NCBI GenBank assembly: GCA_027596945.1
Contig: JADGJH010001343.1
Coordinates: forward strand, 1-10,548
Reading direction: 5' to 3'
Origin: Physocladia obscura
Lineage: Eukaryota > Chytridiomycota > Chytridiomycetes > Chytridiales > Chytriomycetaceae
DNA: 10,548 nt
A program made the translations under genes and the position numbers. Shown one piece after another: positions 1-7,263 of the stretch (the first letter of the stretch is position 1; every line of letters begins with the position of its first letter). The notes beneath the pieces were generated by a model. The model did no database searches and was not told the DNA's origin. It was given only the letters and a program-made list of their open reading frames with translations.

Positions 1-19
1 AATTTTAATTTGAGGCACA

Positions 20-74
20 GAATTGGGCATATTAAATTGTTGTTCTATTCTTGGAAATAAATAATAAGATTCTA
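20..74 (+). repeat. Diverged direct repeat, copy A
   Basis: This stretch is repeated in the same orientation at 1532-1585. Shared blocks are GAATTGGG, GTTCTATTCTTG, AATAATAA/AATAATGA and GATTCTA, in the same order with nearly the same spacing and about a one-base length difference. Similarity may fade on towards about 110 and 1625. The copies lie about 1.5 kb apart and bracket weak coding relics, so old terminal repeats of a mobile element are possible. No target-site duplication or TG...CA ends could be recognised, and copy A lies near the window edge. Confidence 0.5.
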
Positions 75-291
75 AAACTAAATTATACTTTGCTGTTCCA
101 ATTCCACTAGTTCAAGTGAATCTGCCTTTGCAGGATACAACAGGCACAAATTTTTCCATTTTTCCATGCAAATTTTCAAAGTTAGAGCACTTAAAAAAAT
201 TTGCCTATCAATCTATTACTTGTGAAACATACAACATGTTGTCACAAGTGCATACAATTAATACAAAGCCACTCTAGGCTTCCAGCATCTC

Positions 292-486
292 CTAGCATGA
301 ATCGTGAATGAGTAATAAAAATAGTTCTATTTTACAGCCCATTGTGGACATTGCACTGAGTACCACTATAGCAGCATGAGCTGTTGTACCAATAGTGCCC
401 TTGACAAAAAGTACAGCTTGATTCATCTCTTTTATCATTACAATGCTACCCTTGTTATCTACACAAGCTGAGATTTCATGTATGCA
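292..486 (-). other. Coding-like minus-strand stretch (possible exon or gene relic)
   Basis: On the minus strand a frame stays open from just after a TAA (487-489) to a TAG (292-294), about 64 codons. The first ATG is at 438, which gives a 48-residue version. Codons in the middle show a strong purine bias at the first position, and the peptide contains stretches such as NKGSIVMIKEMNQAVLFVKG that read like real protein. I do not recognise a family. No matching flanking exon, promoter or intact gene is visible, so this may be an isolated exon, a relic of a mobile element or chance. It lies between the two diverged repeats. Confidence 0.22.
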
Positions 487-529
487 TTACAAGTCCTGAG
501 AGGGTTACTATGTGTATATGTTCTGTTAG

Positions 530-736
530 TCAATGATAAAGAAAATGCTGTTTAATAAGGCAGCTGAAAAACATACAGAAATATTGTGTATGATGTTTCT
601 TGTGTACTTTATTATCTTTACACGTTATTTCAGTGTGGTGATCACTGTAGATGGTCTCTTTCAGTTGTTAGGGCATCTCAGTTATGATTAGAACTTGGCA
701 TTCCAAATCCTTAATGAAAGCTTTGTATTTCAATTC
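530..736 (-). pseudogene. Possible degenerate Ty1/copia-type RNase H fragment
   Basis: One minus-strand frame runs from 736 to a TGA at 530-532 and is broken only by a TAA at 668-670. Downstream of that stop it reads ETIYSDHHTEIT followed by CKDNKVHKKHH. Its spacing resembles the C-terminal RNase H motif of copia elements (IYCDNQSAIA..KDNKxHKRxKHI in general form). The resemblance covers only about 25 residues and lacks most of the domain, so it is a suggestion only. Codon first positions are purine-rich, as expected of former coding DNA. No intact polymerase, integrase or gag was seen nearby. Confidence 0.25.
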
Positions 737-739
737 TTA

Positions 740-1378
740 TTTATTGTACACAGAGAATTAATGGACTAATTATATTTGGCAGTAAATTATTCCAGAATGT
801 TGCCACTGGTCATGGAATTTTAACATATTGTTCTTTGAAATGGAATTTCTGTTAAAAATTGAAATTTCAAAAAATAAATGTAAATCATGAAATTCTTTCT
901 TTGATCTTTTAGTTTTGTCGTTCCTGTCCCTTTCAGTACTAGAAGATTAATTTTCTGCACTGCTCTTTATCTATTTTAGAAATTTTTAAGATCTTCCTTC
1001 TGGGTCTTAGTTTGTTCTGATTGGTGCAGTAAATTGATCTATGTAGCTGATAAACAAGCATAAAGTTACAGTAGGTTGTAGAAAATGGTAGAAGATTTTG
1101 CTGGTAATTGTAGTGGCTTGAGTCAACTACTTCAATACTAGATATCTCAGAACTAAATGACAAGAGTTTGAGATAGTAGTATGGGATTTAGTTGGGTTTG
1201 AAGTTTAATACTTAAGATATACTTTGTTTTATTTGATAAAACCAAAAATAATAAAAGAAATAAAGTTGGGTTTAAGTAGTTTTTGAAGTGGAAAAAAAAA
1301 GAAAGAAAAAGAATAAAAAATGCTTACAAAGAAATTGAAAAGCAGTTGAAAATGACACTTGAATTGTTTTTGAGTTCT
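740..1378. other. AT-rich stretch with no recognisable gene
   Basis: No frame on either strand shows a convincing protein, and no RNA gene is apparent. A purine-rich tract (about 1291-1320, mostly A with interspersed G) is the only compositional feature. A 74-codon minus-strand frame at 939-1163 lacks coding character. Confidence 0.6.
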
Positions 1379-1423
1379 GGAAGTTACTAGAAAGCTTGAG
1401 AAATTTCTAGAAAATTCTTCCAG
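1379..1423 (+). promoter_or_regulatory. Heat-shock-element-like array of nGAAn/nTTCn pentamers
   Basis: Nine consecutive 5-bp units can be read: gGAAg, tTACt, aGAAa, gCTTg, aGAAa, tTTCt, aGAAa, aTTCt, tCCAg. Six match nGAAn or nTTCn exactly. The four units at 1399-1418 alternate perfectly (GAA, TTC, GAA, TTC), which is the canonical site for trimeric heat-shock factor (Hsf1) in eukaryotes. The sequence is also naturally palindromic and could form a hairpin. No gene start is recognised within several hundred bases, so a regulatory role is inferred from the motif alone. Confidence 0.45.
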
Positions 1424-1531
1424 AAAAATTAGATTATCAATCTAGTTTATAACAATTGGGGAAAATAATGATTTTGTGTTGAATCTTATGGACGTAAATT
1501 GTTATAATTGTGCACTTTAAACTTTTAGTTG

Positions 1532-1585
1532 GAATTGGGGATTTTTTAAAAGAGTTCTATTCTTGAAAATAATAATGAGATTCTA
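1532..1585 (+). repeat. Diverged direct repeat, copy B
   Basis: This is the partner of the repeat at 20-74. The best-conserved part is GTTCTATTCTTG at 1554-1565, followed by an AATAATGAGATTCTA block that differs from copy A by a few substitutions and a one-base gap. It lies in AT-rich DNA without a gene. The length and order of the shared blocks make chance less likely than for ordinary AT-rich sequence, but no alignment score was computed. Confidence 0.5.
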
Positions 1586-1788
1586 TGTCTCAAAAATTGC
1601 CTTAAACTTCATGTATCAATTCTTATGTCTAAACCTTGATTGTAAAACAAATTTCCTAACAAAAGAAAAAGTTTGTCATTGGTTTTTTCAATTTATTTTT
1701 TCTTGCCAACTGTGAAGCAGTTTGGGTTATTAGAATATTTTAATGGTGGAGTATTTCTGATATAATTTTGTTGATGGTGAATTCATGT

Positions 1789-1935
1789 TTATTGGGATTT
1801 GTAATTGATATGCTTGTTGTTGCATACTGGTCGAACAACGCTCACTGTATTGTCTGCTACAAGCACACCAGGATTGGATGTATGATAACCAATTGATTTT
1901 TTCAATCTGTCTAATGACAAAAAATGAATGTACAT
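1789..1935 (-). CDS. Possible 48-residue small ORF, unknown
   Basis: A minus-strand ATG at 1935 opens 48 codons to a TAA at 1789-1791. The middle of the peptide (GYHTSNPGVLVADNTVSVV, then RPVCNNKHINY) has purine-rich codon first positions and looks more protein-like than its AT-rich surroundings. No signal peptide, membrane segment or known motif is visible. It lies 133 nt beyond the stop of the LRR gene, on the same strand, and could instead be a decayed fragment or an unrecognised last exon of something else. The opposite strand is also partly open here because of codon symmetry. Function is unknown. Confidence 0.2.
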   Translation of the reverse strand: MYIHFLSLDRLKKSIGYHTSNPGVLVADNTVSVVRPVCNNKHINYKSQ

Positions 1936-2068
1936 TGATAACCACCGTTTGCAAGTCATTTTTTATATATACAGAAACACAGTAACAAAAAGAGAAGCAA
2001 ATAAAAACGTAATATGTCATGTGAAAATTTGTTCAACAAAGTATACAGCAATTTGATATGTAGGAATA

Positions 2069-3634
2069 TTAATCAAACAAATCGAAGTGATCGATCCAGT
2101 CATCGTCATCATTATTCCAAATAGGAATGTCAAAACCGCGAATAAAATTTGTAAAACATCGGCATCGTACACGACTTGTTTGCCATCGCACCCACTTCTC
2201 GCCTTCACACACATCTGGATTCACAGACAACGTTGTATTTGCAATTGACAGCCTTATTACATGACATAACTGAGATGGAACCATATTTTTTAATTTTTTG
2301 TTGCAGCAAACAACCAGCTCTGTTAACTTCTGCAATTGACCTAAGCTTTCAGGGATTTCACCTTCAAGGTCATTGTATCCCAAGTTCAAATACATAATTT
2401 CAGTCATCGAGCCGAGACTCGCAGGTATAGATCCAGACAAGCAATTTTGGGATATATTCAGAGCTTGCAGGCGGAAAAGACGCCCAAACTCCGGTCGAAT
2501 ACATCCTTCAAGATTGTTTCGGCAAAGATTTAATTCAATAAGATTTTTCAAATCTCCAATGCTGCCAGGTATAGTGCCAGTTAAATTGTTATCCGAGAGA
2601 TCCAAAATTGTTAAACTCAGAAGCCTCCCAATTCGAGATGGTATTGATCCCAAAAGTTGAGCACTTTTACCTTTGAAAATTCCCAGTCCCGTCATTTTGG
2701 TGATGGCTTGTGAAATTCTGACAGGTTTTGCAATGTTTCGAAGCTCCAAGTTGCCTTGCGTCAAGGATAATTCTGCCATGAGTTCCACATGACTATTTGG
2801 CCAGCGCAGGACTGTGGTTTCAAACGCTTCACCCAAATGACCAAATCTTTGAAGATTCCGATGAGCAAAAGACCGAGTAATCAAACATTCTCTAATTCGC
2901 CTGCACAACCTATGATATTGAGAAATTGTGGATGGATGAAGCTGACTAAATATGTCTTGGATTATTTCTGTCGGTATGATGGTTTGGAGCATTACATTAG
3001 GCTCGAGTGGAATAGTAATTGCTTCTGCTGTATTTATGACTGGAACAGCAGTGGAATTTGTCGTATTTGGTGCTTCGAAGTTAAAATAATAGGTCGACGT
3101 CTGTGAATTGGAAAGCAAACTTGAGAAATAAAAGATATGTAACAAAGTAAGAAATCACTAACAGATCCATTTCTCAGCTGCAAGCATCGGTTTATCTCAT
3201 ATTCTGAATAATCAAATGAAAACTCACGAATTTTATTTCCGTCAAGCAACGAATTAATGGCCATTTCGGCATCAAACCCGAACTTTAAAAGAGCCTGTAT
3301 GATGGATTTCTTTGGGTAATTTGCACCTAGAATCTGCGAAACCTTCAATGTTGCTAAACATGCGACGGATTATGTTTCTGTGTTCCTGGCATCAAATAAG
3401 ATGACTTACCATCAAACGGAACCATACTCAAATCATTTGTTAATGTGTTATGGTCAAACTCGAAAAACAAATCTTCGGAATTGTCTCCGTCGGCTTCTAT
3501 AGTGTGGTGTCAGCTTATATTTAATGTAATCCAAAAGTCAGTTTACCACAAAAGTTGAAGTTGTAATCTGTGTCTTCATCAGACTCAGTAATGTCAAACA
3601 AAGCGGTTCCATAGTATTTGCTTTTGTATCCCAT
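2069..3634 (-). CDS. HBS1-N/UBA-like + F-box-like + leucine-rich-repeat protein (4 exons)
   Basis: Proposed exons are 3634-3547, 3496-3410, 3353-3163 and 3100-2069, with introns of 50, 56 and 62 nt (donors GTAAAC, GTAAGT, GTTAGT). All phases agree, giving 465 residues. Residues 1-58 are acidic. Residues about 61-97 (LKVSQILGANYPKK...ALLKFGFDAEMAINSLLDG) resemble the helical N-terminal domain of HBS1-type decoding factors or a UBA/CUE fold. Residues about 163-207 (IIPTEIIQDIFSQLHPST...CRRIREC) fit an F-box-like segment. Residues about 272-400 hold plant-type LRRs (LTILDLSDNNLTGTIP and repeats), and the C-terminus is acidic (NNDDDDWIDHFDLFD). F-box/LRR proteins usually select substrates for SCF ubiquitin ligases. 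That role is inferred here. The HBS1 GTPase domain is absent. The start is the first in-frame ATG after an upstream TAA. A separate, shorter gene starting at the internal ATG before the F-box is the main alternative. Confidence 0.72.
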
Positions 3635-3834
3635 GTCGCAAGGCTGTCTTTTTATGTCGGCGTCGTCTTTTTTGTGTTTTATTTATTTTTATTGTGTGAA
3701 GCTGAGATGTTTATGCAACAACAAATGTGGCGCAGTAACTGACAAAATTTTATTGAAATTTTTCTTGGAGTTGTTGCACAAATCAGAAATTGTTTCCTTT
3801 TCTTGCTTTTTTTTTTTTTTTGATTGGAATAGTT
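3635..3834. promoter_or_regulatory. Divergent promoter between the LRR-fusion gene and the unknown 202-aa gene
   Basis: Only 200 bp separate the two start codons, which point away from each other, so both promoters must share this interval. A run of 15 T lies at 3807-3821, 13 bases before the plus-strand ATG. Poly(dA:dT) tracts in fungal promoters exclude nucleosomes. That is established elsewhere and only inferred here. No clear TATA box was identified. Confidence 0.5.
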
Positions 3835-4585
3835 ATGTCAACGACCCAAAAACCACGCAGAAGCCGTGTACAAGATCCAAAGCTTTCAATTACAAAAAAC
3901 CCACAAGTTTCAAAACAACGTGGTTCCTCTCCCAGCTTGTTTGTATCACCACCTGATTCTAGTCCAAATGCCACAGCCAGAAACACACGATCTTCGCGAA
4001 ACACAGTCAACGCGTTTTGGGGCGAAGACGGAAAGAAATCAAGTCAAAGCGGATCAGGGCTAGTGGAAGAAGCTGTGGAAAGCTCTGAAATAGAAGCAAA
4101 AGTTTCTGTAAGAGATTGGTACAGCAAATTAAACGCTGAAGGGCCAGAAAGAAGTTCTGTAGTTCAGCGAAGAAAAGTTTTGTTCGAAACACAGCAAATT
4201 ATGCCGTCACCTGGGACGGTACGGTATTTTTCCCTTTTTATCTTCTACTCAAACTTTCTCAGACGTATTTTCAACTTGTGATTGAAACCGATCGCGTTTT
4301 ACTGAGAGACTGGCCAAGACAAAGGTTTTCACAGGTTTCATCCCTTCTATTTCTTCTTTTTTCTGTCCCTTTGGATATTTTAATGCTTATATTTTTCTTA
4401 TATCTGACTAATTGGATAATTTGAACTGCCAGAAATGGACACGAGATGGTAGTCTAAACCCTGGCCAAAAAATTATCAAGATTGAAGATTTTCTCAACAA
4501 AGACTCAAAAGCGGAACTCGTTTATATTTTTGGCAATGAAGTTTATGAAAAAGCGGTGGAAGTTGCAAGACAAGCATTGAGTTGA
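3835..4585 (+). CDS. Hypothetical 202-residue protein (3 exons)
   Basis: Exons are 3835-4218, 4263-4334 and 4433-4585. Both introns (44 and 98 nt) are in phase 0, with donors GTACGG and GTTTCA. The alternative donor at 4325 leads to a stop, which supports this model. The N-terminal ~80 residues are basic, Ser/Pro-rich and probably disordered (TTQKPRRSRVQDPKLSIT). The middle has VRDWYSKLNAEGPE and a QRRKVLFETQQIMPSPGT segment. The C-terminal part (YFQLVIETDRVLLRDWP, then KIEDFLNKDSKAELVYIFG) looks like a small folded domain ending in a helix. I recognise no family. Basic tails suggest nucleic-acid binding or a nuclear location, but that is a guess. The upstream in-frame extension rich in Phe has no ATG, so 3835 is the start. 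It faces guanine deaminase tail to tail. Confidence 0.75.
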
Positions 4586-4593
4586 AAAAAACT

Positions 4594-4599
4594 AATAAA
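4594..4599 (+). terminator. AATAAA polyadenylation signal of the 202-aa gene
   Basis: AATAAA begins 9 bases after the TGA. Cleavage 10-30 nt downstream would put the mRNA end at or inside the last codons of the opposing guanine deaminase gene, so the two transcripts probably overlap. Confidence 0.55.
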
Positions 4600-4607
4600 T
4601 TAAAAAT

Positions 4608-6066
4608 TTACTTTTTTAAAGCAGACTTAATTTCTTTTCCCTTAACATATACTTCTTCAATGTTGCGATCGTCTCCAAGAAAAAGGAATCTTTGAAAAAT
4701 TTCCGAGATTGTATCCCCTTCAAAAACATCAATGCGACTGCCTTCCGATTGAGAATTCACAACAAGCGCATCAAAATCCTTACCTACAGTAAAATTTCCA
4801 ACGGTATCAGCCAAATCAAGACATTCTGCTCCACCCAATGTCGCCAAAAAAAATGCTTCTGCAAACGACAGTTCTTCAAACGACTCAGGAATATTGCGTT
4901 CACCAGTTGATGAGCTTGATTTATCAGCATCACTTCCAAGCCCAATCGAAACCATTTTCGATGCAGTTATAGCTTGCCGAATCGCGTCCAAAATCGACGG
5001 CGAATATCCCCCAGAAACATCAGTTCCAAGGCCAACCTTGACACCTTCATTCAGTAACCGACGAACGTTTAAAACGCCACTACTTATTGAGAAATTAGAA
5101 TTCGGACAATGAATGATCCCAGTTCTACGTGTGTGGAGCAACCCTCTTTCTCCTCGACTGCACCAGATACAGTGCGCAATATACGTTCTTTCATGCAAAA
5201 GGCCGTGGCGATCATAAATCTGTGCATAGTTGCTGCTTTTTGGAAACATCTCGGCAACCATTTCGATTTCTTTCGTGTTCTCAGACATGTGCGTCTGAAT
5301 GCGGACTTTGGGATCATACTCGCGCGAAATTTTTCCCAAAGCTGTCAATAGCTTTCCTGTTGTATTTACTGCGAAACGTGGCGTGATGACAGGATGCACT
5401 AACGAGTCTTGTTTATTCAAAACGTGATTGACAAAGTCTGTGGTGTCAGAAATACTTTGTTCTGTTGTTTCGCAGAGATACAGTGGCGAGTTTCGATCCA
5501 TGTTGACTTTTCCGACGATTGCGCGTTGTCCGTGCTTTTGAACTATATCAACGAGACGCTTTGATGCTTCGAGATGGAGGGTGGCAAAGTATGAGCATGT
5601 TGTCGTACCGTTTTCAATGAGACGCCGAACAACTATATCGTAGTTTTTCTGTGCGTATTCTGCGTCTTGAAATTTAGCTTCATGTGGGAACGTGTATTTC
5701 GCCAGCCATTCTGCGCATATTTTATATAATATTAAATAAACATCCTGGTATCAATTTTAATTTTATAAACGGCTCCTCACCCAGTAAAGGAACATCCATT
5801 CCTGTTCCAATGAACGAGTACTGCGGCGCGTGAAAATGGCCATCAATAAATCCAGGAATGATGATTTTTGATCCAAGGTCGACAATATGCGCAGAGTTGG
5901 CAATATTCAACTCAGGGTTTGCAGCCAGATTTTGTACAAAAACTATTCTTCCGTTTTCATTAACCCCAATTGCTCCGTGCTCAATAAACTCTAACTGGTT
6001 TAGGGATAAAGAGTGCACAATTGACGCTTTGTAGACTTGGATGGAAATTGGCGAAGAACCTGTCAT
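4608..6066 (-). CDS. GDA: Guanine deaminase (2 exons)
   Basis: Guanine deaminase converts guanine to xanthine and ammonia in cytosolic purine catabolism. It is a zinc enzyme of the amidohydrolase superfamily. Exons are 6066-5781 and 5710-4608, with a 70-nt intron (GTGAGG...CAG). They join in phase 1 as DVPLL-EWLAKYTFP, a family signature, and give 462 residues, close to the usual length. Zinc and active-site residues are visible: H77 and H79 in DGHFHAP, H236 in HMSEN, H275 in YIAHC and D326 in GLGTDVSGG. HCPNSN and the C-terminal FLFLGDDRNIEEVYVKGK are also present. A Ser-rich insertion (SDADKSSSSTGERN) follows the GLGTD region, and WCSRGE replaces the more usual W/Y-L-S-x-E-E after H275. All catalytic positions are intact, so activity is expected. 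The start is the first ATG in frame; only a GTG lies upstream. Confidence 0.96.
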
Positions 6067-6360
6067 TTTCAATGAAAAATTTGAACACACAAATCCTTTA
6101 TCATATCAGATCTTCAGATCGGAATGAAGCAGATCCGATATATTTGGACTGACAAACACAAAAATTCTTGATTATCTTCTTTGCTTTCATTTTTCTTTCC
6201 ATTTCCCTATTCTTATTTTTTTTTTTTTTAAATTTTATTTTGTATTTTATTATTATTTTCATTACAAGCCTGATTCCTGAATTATTCTAGGATCGTTTTT
6301 TTTTAACGGAGGCGACACGCTTCCCACCTGTTTTTATTAACGTTCAGAAACACTTTTCCA
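6067..6360 (-). promoter_or_regulatory. Guanine deaminase upstream region with GATA-type sites
   Basis: Reading towards the gene, HGATAR sites occur at 6177-6172 (AGATAA) and 6103-6098 (TGATAA), about 106 and 32 bases before the ATG. CAGATC occurs three times (6107-6112, 6115-6120, 6130-6135) and is bracketed by an imperfect inverted pair, TATCAGATC (6104-6112) and GATCCGATA (6132-6140). T-rich runs cover 6216-6229 and nearby bases. In fungi, GATA factors such as AreA control nitrogen and purine catabolism genes. Control here is inferred, and GATA sites are short enough to occur by chance. Confidence 0.35.
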
Positions 6361-6362
6361 AA

Positions 6363-6553
6363 CTAAAAAAACTCCCCCAAGTTTCCAAATCCAACAGTTG
6401 TTGAGGTTAGTACCTGATATTTTAATATCATCGAGTCTGAAACATGCGCTTCTCGGTTGCGTGGTGATTCAACTGGGTTTTTCCAGGGCCAAAAAATTCT
6501 TTTGGAGTCTTTGCTTGGTTTGAAAACGTCTGCAACCGCGAAATCATTGTACA
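6363..6553 (-). other. Coding-like minus-strand stretch, unassigned
   Basis: A minus-strand frame reads MYNDFAVADVFKPSKDSK, then IFWPWKNPVESPRNREAHV and SDSMILKYQ, with purine-rich first codon positions and higher GC than its flanks. A GTACTA sequence at the end of that segment could be a weak donor; without splicing the frame ends at 6363. No partner exon could be connected on the same strand and the family is not recognised. It could be one exon of an undetected gene, a relic or chance. It lies 300 bp upstream of guanine deaminase. Confidence 0.2.
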
Positions 6554-6629
6554 TCTGTACTAAACTTTTGATCAAGTTGATAAAACATATTTATATGATT
6601 TCGACAGGAAAATGGCATGTCAATACTTT

Positions 6630-7190
6630 GATCCAATATCTTCACAGTGAATGAATCAAATCAAAAACCGATTCTCGTCATTGGTCGAACTCCTTCCAAT
6701 CTACACAAGTCCGAATTGAGAGTCGCACATTACTCGTTCAAATCTTGAGCATGCACTTAATTACAAACTTTGAACAAGAGTCAACATTGACGAATTAACA
6801 GTCGAAGACTGCGTATAGCGCAGTCCAAACCAATTTGTACACTTTATAAAATACACACTGCCAATGTGGAGCGACGATCTAAACGCACTTGTCAGCAACC
6901 CGAATTTCGTTGGTACCAAAAACAGCAATGCGCAGGATATCCAGTCTATAGCAAACCCCAGAATACTCAATTAAGCCATATTTGAAGTGCACTGCCATAT
7001 TGTGCTTGTAAATTGAATGCGGTTCAGTAATGCGAATCAAAGTGGCACAGTTCATGCTCGAAGATATTGCAGATTTTGTCGGTAAATCATCGACCGAGTT
7101 CCAGAAAAGATTTGGCAGGCACAAAATCAGCAATGATACGAGAAATCATTTCAAAATTAGTTGAGGGTTTTAAAGGTTCGCAATTCGAAA
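6630..7190 (+). pseudogene. Apparent decayed protein-coding region, plus strand
   Basis: Coding-like pieces follow one another on the plus strand but are broken by stops and frame changes. The first, about 6649-6750, reads NQKPILVIGRTPSNLHK, then SELRVAHYSF, and ends at TGA. After a one-base shift comes SNLEHALNYKL, TGA, RVNIDELTVEDCV, TAG (at about 6814), then NQFVHFIKYTLPMWSDD and LNALVSNPNFVGTKN to a TAA near 6971. In another frame IECGSVMRIKVAQFML and EDIADFVGKSSTEFQKRFG run to a stop near 7165. First codon positions are purine-rich throughout. Introns could not reconcile the pieces. The protein family is not recognised. A rapidly decayed gene or an unrecognised multi-exon gene are both possible. 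Minus-strand frames here are also partly open. Confidence 0.3.
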
Positions 7191-7263
7191 TCAGGAAATT
7201 GCATCATCGAACTTAAAATGTTTTTGAAACAAATTGTAATTCAACTTAAATTCTGTCAGAAAC

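Noticed and set aside
939..1163. 74-codon minus-strand frame as a gene
   Set aside because: The composition is that of AT-rich noncoding DNA and no ATG context, motif or neighbour supports it.
2373..3106. Plus-strand open frames across the LRR gene
   Set aside because: They are mirror frames of the minus-strand LRR coding sequence, which carries clear LxxLxLxxNxLxGxIP repeats.
3790..3834. Hydrophobic N-terminal extension (Phe-rich) of the 202-aa protein as a signal peptide
   Set aside because: It begins at a TTG and is encoded by the poly-T tract; the first ATG is at 3835.
4325..4330. GTTTTC donor in the 202-aa gene
   Set aside because: Joining from here leads to a TAA in exon 3, whereas the donor at 4335 keeps the frame open to 4585.
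4692..5386. Plus-strand open frames within guanine deaminase
   Set aside because: They are shadows of the well-supported minus-strand enzyme and match no family.
6481..6654. Plus-strand 65-codon frame as a gene
   Set aside because: It lacks a supported ATG and coding bias; the opposite strand is more protein-like there.
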